From NCBI RefSeq assembly GCF_019457615.1, contig NZ_CP080414.1, positions 1,424,501-1,488,500 on the forward strand: a DNA stretch of 64,000 nucleotides, given 5' to 3'. Below are positions 25,007 to 35,745 of this stretch, piece by piece. This DNA comes from Shewanella zhangzhouensis. Its GTDB lineage: Bacteria; Pseudomonadota; Gammaproteobacteria; Enterobacterales; Shewanellaceae. The stretch's first letter is position 1. The number at the start of each line of letters is the position of its first letter. The notes under the pieces were generated by a model, which was not told the origin of the DNA, did not search any database, and saw nothing but the letters and a program-made list of their open reading frames with translations. The position numbers and the translations under genes are program-made.

Positions 25007-25519
25007 TCATTCTTGCCTTACATGGGGCAGCAAAAACGCCATATAGTCAGCTTTGCCCAGCGGCGCCCCAAGGTGCCTCAGGATGGCGTAGCTGGTAGTG
25101 ATGTGAAAGTAGAAGTTGGGTAGCAGATAGTCACTTACATAGTCCCATCCCGGCAATTCACAGTAACGACCCGGGCCCAACCCGATGCGCTTGATTTCGT
25201 CCAGCCGGGCATCATCAACCTGGATTTGCTCCACCATGGCCGCAGTTTCTGAAATCAGCCGCTTAAGCTCAGCCGGGCTGTACTCTCCTGCCGGCAGATT
25301 ATCCACGGTCAGTCCCTTGCACCACTGCGAAAATCCCCTCGGTTGATTACAGGCAAAGATTACCTGCACCGCCAATGGATGCATGTCCGGCGCCAGTCGC
25401 TGTTTCACAGCGTCATCGAGGGTTCCAAGGTGTTTTTCTGCCGTATTCAGTATGTGTGAAAGCACCTGGAGGCGGCTGATAAAAAGCTGTTTTAACTTGC
25501 TGATTTCCTGATTTGCCAT
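25007..25519 (-). CDS. DUF1993 family protein
   Basis: A 170-residue protein with no signal peptide or membrane segment. The text DAVKQRLAPDMHPLAVQVIF, the central KRLISETAAM helix and YLLPNFYFHITTSYAILRHL near the end fit the DUF1993 family, helical-bundle proteins related to the DinB fold. Two conserved histidines (DMHPL and YFHITT) could bind metal as in DinB-like proteins, but this is inference. It is a single gene between rnhB and the divergent PAS gene; no substrate is suggested by context. Confidence 0.8.
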   Translation of the reverse strand: MANQEISKLKQLFISRLQVLSHILNTAEKHLGTLDDAVKQRLAPDMHPLAVQVIFACNQPRGFSQWCKGLTVDNLPAGEYSPAELKRLISETAAMVEQIQVDDARLDEIKRIGLGPGRYCELPGWDYVSDYLLPNFYFHITTSYAILRHLGAPLGKADYMAFLLPHVRQE

Positions 25520-25710
25520 GGAGTGTCCTTACGTTGCGGTGGTAATTGTGTGCTTGGGCAGGTACGTGCGTTTAAGAAAACTAGCCTGCTGTTTATCCCC
25601 TTGTCCAGCAAGACTGTCCAGATTGGCATATCTCATTCCGTACTTAAATTTACAGATAACCCGGAGCATCCATACTTGGAAGATTATGATGACCGCCTCG
25701 GAGTTATGTC

Positions 25711-26796
25711 ATGCAAAAAGTCAGTCTTGAAAATTTGGTCAGTCACGTCGACCCACTGGGCTTGATACACCAGCTTTTCGAACAAAGTTTTGATGCGATT
25801 TGTATGTTGGCAGGTGACCCTGAAGATTTACACTTTGTATACGCCAATACTTCTGCGTGCAATTTAATGGGCTATGAGTTTCGCGAGTTAATGGGAATGC
25901 CGGCTATTCGGCTGGTAGGTGAGCGTACCAATCAGCAGTTCGTTGACAGAATTAATCAGTGCATTGCAACGGCGAGATACTGCAGAGGTGCAACCACCTT
26001 TTATCGTAAAGATGGCTCAACATTTCAGGTCGTATGGACGATTCATCCTGTTATGGCGAAAGAAGGCCATGTCTCGTTCTTTATGGTCACCATGCGTGAC
26101 TTGTCAGTGATGAGAAGTAAGTTGGGACAGCTTGAAAACACCACTGAGAGTTTCAGAAGTCTCCTTAAAGTCTTCTCCGGATTGATGGAAGATCAGTCAG
26201 AAGACGAGCGTCAAAGGCTCAAGAAAACCTCCCAGGATGCGACTCTACAACTCATCCAAAATGCGACGCTGTTTTGTCCTGAGCTTCGAAAAGACGAAGA
26301 TATTGCCTTGTTTGGGGAAGATGATTTATTCGATTTTTCTGACTCGGATGTAGGTGTATTGCCAAAAAGGCATGACATCAAACACATCTCTGCCCGCGAT
26401 TTTGCTGGGATGCATGGCATTTCAATGAATGACATTCGTGATCTCGCAGCAATTTTGAATGACTGTAAGATCAACATTGAGTTGCTAAAGCTTGGAACAT
26501 CAAATCCTCAATCTTTTCAAAACGTCGTTCAGGATTTAAGTGATCTTGCCAGTCATTTGTTCTTAATGGATGAATTCATCGATATTTCAACTGTCGTGGG
26601 CCATCTGGCGAATAAACTGATGCAACGTCAGGGAAGCGCTATTGATCCTATGCTCTTGGATATTTTACTGTCGTTGGTTGAGGATTTTTCAATCTGGCAT
26701 ACGCAAATATTTGTCACTCAGGATGCGCCCGATATCCATCAATTGGACGCGAGTATCATAGGTTCAGCGAAGCAGTTGCTGGCATTTTTGGGGTGA
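25711..26796 (+). CDS. PAS-domain protein, probably frameshifted at its 3' end
   Basis: The frame gives 361 residues. A PAS domain spans about residues 20-135 (LIHQLFEQSFDAICMLAGDP, VYANTSACNLMGYEFREL, YRKDGSTFQVVWTIHPV). The rest is mostly helical and contains no recognisable kinase, GGDEF, EAL or HTH output, so its signalling role is unknown. Base composition is visibly more AT-rich than in the flanking housekeeping genes, suggesting later acquisition. The frame ends at a TGA (26794) directly after a T5-G4 run, while another frame continues with 28 protein-like codons to 26881 (EQEEFQVSPWAFQWEWQ, ending WSLTVDLD). A ribosome-binding site GGAG precedes the ATG. Confidence 0.75.
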   Translation: MQKVSLENLVSHVDPLGLIHQLFEQSFDAICMLAGDPEDLHFVYANTSACNLMGYEFRELMGMPAIRLVGERTNQQFVDRINQCIATARYCRGATTFYRKDGSTFQVVWTIHPVMAKEGHVSFFMVTMRDLSVMRSKLGQLENTTESFRSLLKVFSGLMEDQSEDERQRLKKTSQDATLQLIQNATLFCPELRKDEDIALFGEDDLFDFSDSDVGVLPKRHDIKHISARDFAGMHGISMNDIRDLAAILNDCKINIELLKLGTSNPQSFQNVVQDLSDLASHLFLMDEFIDISTVVGHLANKLMQRQGSAIDPMLLDILLSLVEDFSIWHTQIFVTQDAPDIHQLDASIIGSAKQLLAFLG

Positions 26797-26881
26797 ACAG
26801 GAGGAGTTTCAAGTATCGCCGTGGGCATTTCAGTGGGAGTGGCAAAATGGGCTATGGTCATTGACTGTGGATCTTGATTAG
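26795..26881 (+). pseudogene. likely out-of-frame C-terminal extension of the PAS gene
   Basis: Twenty-eight codons, beginning at 26795 and closed by TAG at 26879, encode a tryptophan-rich, protein-like text (EQEEFQVSPWAFQWEWQ, then NGLWSLTVDLD). Removing one G from the G4 run at 26790-26793 would join it to the preceding LLAFLG without a break. It has no start codon of its own. It may be a natural frameshift mutation, a sequencing error, or a slippage site. Confidence 0.5.
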
Positions 26882-26891
26882 CCCGTATAAA
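26861..26891 (+). promoter_or_regulatory. candidate dnaE promoter
   Basis: TTGACT at 26861-26866 and TATAAA at 26886-26891 (spacing 19; GTATAA at 26885 gives 18), about 105 bases before the dnaE ATG. The spacing is at the long end of the usual range, so the call is weak. Confidence 0.35.
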
Positions 26892-26996
26892 AAGGCCCCA
26901 TCGTCAATTCAAACCACCAGTTAAGCCTTTTGTTGACCTTAACTGCCATGTTATCTTTCCCTATTGATTTCAGAGCAAACCCAAAGCCCAATATTC

Positions 26997-30470
<3,474 letters not shown>

Positions 30471-30471
30471 G

Positions 30472-31944
30472 ATGAAAGGCATGCAAAGCTCGTTGCCAGT
30501 AATTGCAAAGCTTGATTGGCTGGTCTCGTTAATCGAGGCCGCGCTTGCGGGCCTGAGTCCTTCCAAACTGGTGCTGGGTTACAGCGGCGGGCTGGACTCA
30601 GAGCTTATGGCGTGCGCCCTTTCCCATTACGCAAAAATCCATCCCGGCGCCCAGTGCCTACTGGTGCATGTGCACCATGGCTTAAGCCCCAATGCCGATG
30701 TCTGGGCCCGTCACTGCCATAGTCGCGCCGCGCACTATGGACTGGATTTTGTGCTGGAAAAGGTCAGGGTAAAGCAAGGTGCCCGCTTAAGCCTGGAGGC
30801 CGAGGCACGCAGCGCCAGATATGCTGCCTTAATGTCCCATTTGGCCGAAGGCGACGTGCTCCTTACCGCCCATCATCAGGACGACCAGTTGGAAACCCTG
30901 CTTCTGGCACTGGCCCGGGGTTTGGGCCCCAGGGGACTTGCGGCCATGGGGCAACAACAGTCCCTCGATGGCGGCGCATTTCAGGTAAGGCCTTTTCTGG
31001 GGGTATCCCGTGAGTTCCTTGAGGAAGTTACGTCGGCGCTTGGCCTTAGCCACATCGAAGATGAAAGCAATCAGGACACCCGTTTCGACCGCAATTTTTT
31101 GCGAGCGGACATTATTCCGCGACTCAAATCCCGCTGGAGTGCCATAGGCGCCACAGCAAGTCGCAGCGCTGAGCTGTGCGCCCAAACCCAAATGCTCCTG
31201 GATGAAGAGGTCAGTGAGCGTCTGACACCGCTTATCAGCCGCTGCCCTTTAACTGACGTATACAGGTTGGCATTGGAGCCAGCGGCTGCCTTATCAAAAG
31301 CCTGGCAGGCGCAATTGGTCCGTGGTTTCCTTGAGGCTGCGGCTCTTCCCCCACCATCAAAAATTCAACTGGAAGAGGCACTAACCCAGCTTTTTACCGC
31401 CAAGGCGGATGCCGCTGTCTCGCTGCGTTTTGGTCACACCCGCTTAAGACGATTTCAGGGCTGGCTTTACGCCGATACTGAAGCTGATAACGGCAGTCAT
31501 TCACTAGCCTGTGTCACTCAAACGTCTGTCACCCAAACGTCTGCCGTGCAAGCCCCAGTCACGCAGCAGATGTTGGCTGAGGGTATTGCGACCCCTTTGG
31601 GTAAGCTGCAGTTGCTGCCAACAGGCGCAGAGACTAAAGGGCTGGACGGGTGTTTTTGGCAAGCCAGAGTGCCTCAAGGGGCTCTCACAGGCAACCTGAC
31701 GCTGGTATATGCTTTACCCGGCAGCACCAAGGCCTGGCCAGTGGGCCGGGGTAAGCAGCGGGAATTAAAGAAGCTCTGGCAGGAGTTTGACGTACCGCCC
31801 TGGCTCAGAACATCCATCCCCATGCTTTGCTGCGACGGGGCGCTGGTGGCAGCTGCCGGGGTATGGGTTGAAAAGACGGCCCTTGAGAAGTCACAGCCGC
31901 AAGACAATGAAGACTGGCTGACCATCAGGCTTTTACGTAACTGA
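30472..31944 (+). CDS. tilS: tRNA(Ile)-lysidine synthetase
   Basis: TilS attaches lysine to C34 of the CAU-anticodon tRNA(Ile), letting it read AUA; the gene is essential in most bacteria. The 490-residue protein has the PP-loop ATP motif YSGGLDSELMACAL near residue 37, the LVHVHHGLSPNADVWARHC block, LTAHHQDDQLETLLLALARG and NFLRADIIPRLKSRW. The TilS substrate-binding and C-terminal domains follow, the last ending in VPPWLRTSIPMLCCDGALVA. A short internal direct repeat (TQTSVTQTSAVQAPVTQQ, about residues 349-366) lies in the linker before the C-terminal domain. The gene is one base downstream of dnaE. Confidence 0.96.
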   Translation: MKGMQSSLPVIAKLDWLVSLIEAALAGLSPSKLVLGYSGGLDSELMACALSHYAKIHPGAQCLLVHVHHGLSPNADVWARHCHSRAAHYGLDFVLEKVRVKQGARLSLEAEARSARYAALMSHLAEGDVLLTAHHQDDQLETLLLALARGLGPRGLAAMGQQQSLDGGAFQVRPFLGVSREFLEEVTSALGLSHIEDESNQDTRFDRNFLRADIIPRLKSRWSAIGATASRSAELCAQTQMLLDEEVSERLTPLISRCPLTDVYRLALEPAAALSKAWQAQLVRGFLEAAALPPPSKIQLEEALTQLFTAKADAAVSLRFGHTRLRRFQGWLYADTEADNGSHSLACVTQTSVTQTSAVQAPVTQQMLAEGIATPLGKLQLLPTGAETKGLDGCFWQARVPQGALTGNLTLVYALPGSTKAWPVGRGKQRELKKLWQEFDVPPWLRTSIPMLCCDGALVAAAGVWVEKTALEKSQPQDNEDWLTIRLLRN

Positions 31945-32005
31945 CTGTTCTTGCTACAGCGAATATCTCCCCGCCGAAACCTCAGACTCTGACACCGAGC
32001 AGTGT

Positions 32006-33115
32006 TCAGTGCTGTTTGTCTGGATAAAGCACCACGCAGGCGGTTTGTTTTTTGCGCCCAAATCCCATCACTTTCGCCAGCTCTGCCCGGCTGACGGGCA
32101 CATAGGCGGCGGACACAGCATCCTTTTGATGCTCGACAAAGGGGTCGTGAAAGAAAAAATACTCAGGGTTGCAGCCACTCAGGGCAATCCAGTGTGGTCC
32201 CTTTTCACCGTTGAAACGATAGGTGCTGATAAGCAGAAGCACTGCGGCCCCAAGTTGCAAATAGCCCTCAAGCTCTTCCAGCGTCGGTGCCCGCGGCAAG
32301 GCGCTCACGCCTTTTTGTGCCAGCTGCCCAACAAAATCCTCATGCACCAGGCTGATAATGGCCTTTTTGTTCTCATCCCTGACACTGTCGATAAAAGGAA
32401 TAGTATGAGACTGACTGAAGAGTGTAACGTCAAAGCCCCGATTCACCGCTGCCAATGCCAAGCCCTCGGCACTGCAGCCCCCATGGCCGCTGGTCATGTA
32501 AATGGTGGTGGCCTCGCGCCACAATTGCAGCTCCAACAGTCTGCTGGGCTGAAATGAGCGGCGCAGTGCCGCAAACGCCATTTGCAAACAAGCGGGGCCG
32601 CAGCTGAACGGAGTGGTTTGTACGTAGAGTGGCATGGACAGAGTAGTGCTGGGGCCGGGCGGCTCCAATCGCTTGTGCATTCTCACACCGTCGGCGAGAT
32701 CGTCGTAATAATGCACCAAGGATTTCAGCACCTTATAACCCATTTTTTGATACAGATTCCGGGCCGCCAGATTGTCATTTCGTACCTCCAGGCGTAAGGT
32801 GATATAGCCTTTTTCCACCGTGATTTGCTCAACCCGGCCAAGAAGTTCCCGGGACAATCCCCTGCCGCGATAATCGGGGCTGACAGCCAGCGAATACAGC
32901 CGGGCAAGGTGAGTGCCACGATGAAAAAGCACCAGTGCGTAGGCCGCCAGTGTGCTGCCATCGAGGGCCAACATCAGGCAGGCATGGGGGGATTGAATGA
33001 ACCGGCGCATCTGTCTTGGCGAAATGCGGTCTCCTTCGAAAGCACTGTTTTCGAGGGCATTAAGGGCGTCGAGTTGGGCTAGGCTCGCGAGGCGATATTC
33101 CATGGTGATGGCCAT
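32006..33115 (-). CDS. GNAT acetyltransferase fused to a C39-like cysteine peptidase
   Basis: A two-domain protein of about 369 residues. Residues 5-150 form a RimI-type GNAT domain: LYSLAVSPDYRGRGLSRELL contains the acetyl-CoA loop (RGRGLS, 83-88), then NLAARNLYQKMGYKV. Residues 160-365 are a papain-like, C39-type peptidase domain with Gln166 and Cys172 in VQTTPFSCGPACLQMAF, His308 in GPHWIALSG and Asp324 in FFHDPF, a complete apparent catalytic set. It is divergent, with a very short gap, from an ATP-grasp ligase. Such fusions next to RimK-like ligases have been described as a conserved peptide-modifying neighbourhood (work of Iyer, Aravind and colleagues, from memory). The start may be GTG 33121, ATG 33115 or ATG 33103; none has a good ribosome-binding site. 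Substrate unknown. Confidence 0.82.
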   Translation of the reverse strand: MAITMEYRLASLAQLDALNALENSAFEGDRISPRQMRRFIQSPHACLMLALDGSTLAAYALVLFHRGTHLARLYSLAVSPDYRGRGLSRELLGRVEQITVEKGYITLRLEVRNDNLAARNLYQKMGYKVLKSLVHYYDDLADGVRMHKRLEPPGPSTTLSMPLYVQTTPFSCGPACLQMAFAALRRSFQPSRLLELQLWREATTIYMTSGHGGCSAEGLALAAVNRGFDVTLFSQSHTIPFIDSVRDENKKAIISLVHEDFVGQLAQKGVSALPRAPTLEELEGYLQLGAAVLLLISTYRFNGEKGPHWIALSGCNPEYFFFHDPFVEHQKDAVSAAYVPVSRAELAKVMGFGRKKQTACVVLYPDKQH

Positions 33116-33170
33116 CCACAATAGGATAGGCTCATTAAATCCAGTTCAGTGACAGGAGGCAAGTTCAATT

Positions 33171-34622
33171 ATGGCGCAGCTGTTGATAGTGACGGATAAC
33201 AAGGAGGACTGGCGCCCCTATCTGCCCAGCGAGCAGATGGTGACGGTGAATGAGTATCTGGCCATGGGGGCCTGGGGCAACAGCAAGAATGTGCAGGTAT
33301 TGAACCTGTGCCGCAACTACGACTACCTCTCCAACGGCTATTATTGCTCGCTGCTGGCCGAAGCCCGCGGCCACAGGGTCTTACCCAGAGTCATGACCAT
33401 CAATGACTTGTCTCAGGACCGTTTTTTCAGCCTGCCTCAGGGGGGGCTTGAAAAACTGAGTGCCGAGCTAACCCAACTCAGCTTCAAACTGTTTTTTGGT
33501 TACTGCGATATTCCCGCCCTCGAGCGCATAGGCCGCAAGATCTTTGAACGTTTTACCGTGCCTGTGCTGGAAGTGAAACTGGTGAAGTTACAGGAAAAGT
33601 GGCAGGTCGACAGTATTCAGCCATTTCCCTACCAAGCGCTGAGCGATGCAGAGCAAGATGCTTTTGCCAACTCTCTTGAGGTGTTTTCACAGAAGGTGTG
33701 GCGTAAGCCCCGGCGTTCACGCAAGTTTCGCTACGAGATGGCCATGCTGGTGGACGAGCGGGAAAAAATGCCGCCCTCCAACAAGGGGGCACTGAACCGC
33801 TTTATCAAGGCCGCCAACCGGTTGGGTATGGAGCTTGAGCTGATTGGGCCACATGAACTTACAAGGCTGGGAGAGTTTGACGGCCTCTTTATTCGCTCGA
33901 CCACGAATATCAGCAACTTTACCTACCGTTTCGCCAAAAGCGCCGAGCAGCTGGGGCTTATTGTGATGGATGACCCCGAGTCCATCATGAAGTGTACCAA
34001 CAAGGTGTTTTTATCTGAGCTGCTGGCAAGCCACAAGGTCCCTGCGCCAAAGAGCATGATTTTTAAAGCATCCGATGAAGGCTGGCAGGATGCGCTCATC
34101 GCAGAAATCGGCTTGCCTGCTGTACTTAAGGTGCCCGATGGCGCCTTTTCCCTCGGTGTCGTTAAGGTGAAAGAGCGGGCACAGCTGGAAGCAGAGGCGC
34201 TGCGTATCTTCCAGCACAGCAGTTTGATCCTGGCCCAGGAATACCTGCCGACCGAGTTTGATTGGCGTATTGGGGTGCTTAACCGTCAGCCTATCTACGC
34301 CTGCCGTTACTACATGAGTCGTGGTCACTGGCAAATTTACCAGCACCACAAGAGTGGACGGGTAAGCAGCGGCGGATTCGATGCCCTGGACATGAAGTCT
34401 GTCCCCAGCCAAGTGGTGGATGCCGCAGTAAAGGCGGCCAATTTAATTGGCAGTGGTTTTTACGGCGTCGACCTGAAAGAAGTGAACGGCAAAGCCTATG
34501 TAATTGAAGTAAATGACAATCCCAGCGTTGATCACGGCGTGGAAGATAAATACCTTGGAGACTTGCTTTACGACAGGGTGATGACCGAATTTCTGCGGCG
34601 TATTCAGTTACGGGGATTTTAA
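33171..34622 (+). CDS. RimK-like ATP-grasp ligase with N-terminal RLAN domain
   Basis: A soluble protein of 483 residues. The N-terminal 190 or so residues (LLIVTDNKEDWRPYLPSEQM, LNLCRNYDYLSNGYYCSLLA) correspond to the RLAN domain placed before some RimK-family ligases. The C-terminal ATP-grasp domain runs from about 260 to 475: MDDPESIMKCTNKVFLSELL, GLPAVLKVPDGAFSLGVVKV, LAQEYLPTEFDWRIGVL and the Mg-binding YVIEVNDNPSVDHG. This class makes amide or peptide bonds using ATP, usually adding amino acids to a carboxylate. A strong AGGAGG ribosome-binding site precedes the ATG. With the divergent GNAT-peptidase it makes a likely two-gene system whose target is not known. Confidence 0.85.
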   Translation: MAQLLIVTDNKEDWRPYLPSEQMVTVNEYLAMGAWGNSKNVQVLNLCRNYDYLSNGYYCSLLAEARGHRVLPRVMTINDLSQDRFFSLPQGGLEKLSAELTQLSFKLFFGYCDIPALERIGRKIFERFTVPVLEVKLVKLQEKWQVDSIQPFPYQALSDAEQDAFANSLEVFSQKVWRKPRRSRKFRYEMAMLVDEREKMPPSNKGALNRFIKAANRLGMELELIGPHELTRLGEFDGLFIRSTTNISNFTYRFAKSAEQLGLIVMDDPESIMKCTNKVFLSELLASHKVPAPKSMIFKASDEGWQDALIAEIGLPAVLKVPDGAFSLGVVKVKERAQLEAEALRIFQHSSLILAQEYLPTEFDWRIGVLNRQPIYACRYYMSRGHWQIYQHHKSGRVSSGGFDALDMKSVPSQVVDAAVKAANLIGSGFYGVDLKEVNGKAYVIEVNDNPSVDHGVEDKYLGDLLYDRVMTEFLRRIQLRGF

Positions 34623-34676
34623 GTCATTTGGAAGGAGAATCTTGCCCATCCCTGGGCGACCACTGTCAACTTATTG

Positions 34677-35588
34677 TCAGTCTTTGACAGGGTGTTGAAG
34701 ACTGAGGCGATAGCAATTGCGGCCGGCGGCCTTGGCTTGATACAAGGCCTTGTCGGCCCGTTCGTAAAGGTTATCCTGGTTTTCTCCCGCCTGAATCTCT
34801 GCGGCACCGAGGCTGGTGTGTATCCGGTTGCGGGAAAAGAAGCTGCCTTTGGCCAGTTTGCTTAATATGCGCTCACACAGCAAAGTCGCCGAGTCCAGCT
34901 CGCCCCTCACCAGCACCACAAACTCATCGCCGCCGATACGAAAGGCCTGATCGGTATTGCGGATGGCGGACTTGATAAGGGCGCCAAATTGCCTGAGTAC
35001 GGCATCACCAAACTGGTGGCCGTGGGTGTCATTGAGCTGTTTGAAGTTGTCCAGATCCAGAATGATCAGGGATAACTTGTCCTGATGACGGCTTGCCCTT
35101 GCCACCGCATGCTTGATGGCCTGGCCGTAAAAGTTACGGTTTCCAAGGCCTGTCAGGGGATCAAACATGGCCTGCTCAGACATCTTTTGGTATTGAATCG
35201 CATTGAGCAGCGGTTGGATGAGCATCGACTCCAGCGTTTGTAAAACGCGAATTTGTGCCGGTGTCAGCGGGGTATCGAGACGGTAATCCAGCACGGCACC
35301 ACGGCAGGATTCAGTGTTGAGATGCCGTTTCAAACTCACTCCAATGCGTTTGCCCCAGCTGAGCTGCATCTCGGCAAATTGCGCCTGAACGCCGGCAAGC
35401 GGCAAATACTGGCCCAGGACTTTGCCAAAACAGGCAAAAACGGTCCGTGGATCCAGGCTTGCATGAAGCTGCTGAACTATGGTGACCAGAGCAAGCTGAT
35501 CGGGGCCATCATGGATGTCGGCCACGGCGGCGCTGCGGCCAAAGTGGTAGTCATCGGGATATACTTGTGCGGCAATACCAAAGTCCAT
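34677..35588 (-). CDS. diguanylate cyclase, GGDEF domain with N-terminal sensor region
   Basis: A cytosolic protein of 303 residues. The first 130 form a GAF-like or unassigned sensor region. The GGDEF domain starts at about 140 (FDPLTGLGNRNFYGQAIKHA) and contains an intact catalytic RIGGDEFVVLV, with the inhibitory-site motif RNTD exactly five residues upstream, so it should make cyclic di-GMP under product control. The C-terminal LYERADKALYQAKAAGRNCY is canonical. It is convergent with the ATP-grasp gene and divergent from the antiporter; the start at 35588 is the longest frame and not firmly supported. Confidence 0.88.
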   Translation of the reverse strand: MDFGIAAQVYPDDYHFGRSAAVADIHDGPDQLALVTIVQQLHASLDPRTVFACFGKVLGQYLPLAGVQAQFAEMQLSWGKRIGVSLKRHLNTESCRGAVLDYRLDTPLTPAQIRVLQTLESMLIQPLLNAIQYQKMSEQAMFDPLTGLGNRNFYGQAIKHAVARASRHQDKLSLIILDLDNFKQLNDTHGHQFGDAVLRQFGALIKSAIRNTDQAFRIGGDEFVVLVRGELDSATLLCERILSKLAKGSFFSRNRIHTSLGAAEIQAGENQDNLYERADKALYQAKAAGRNCYRLSLQHPVKD

Positions 35589-35745
35589 ATTTATTACTCC
35601 GGCGGTTCAGGACTCATCTGATTTAAATAAAGCAAAATCTGTGCCGTAAAAGCTGTTAAATAAATTTGTCTTTGTATGTCACTCAGTTAATCTTTGTTAT
35701 GGCAGTGCAAATTTTCCCGTGCCGGTAATTTGACAAGGAAACTTC

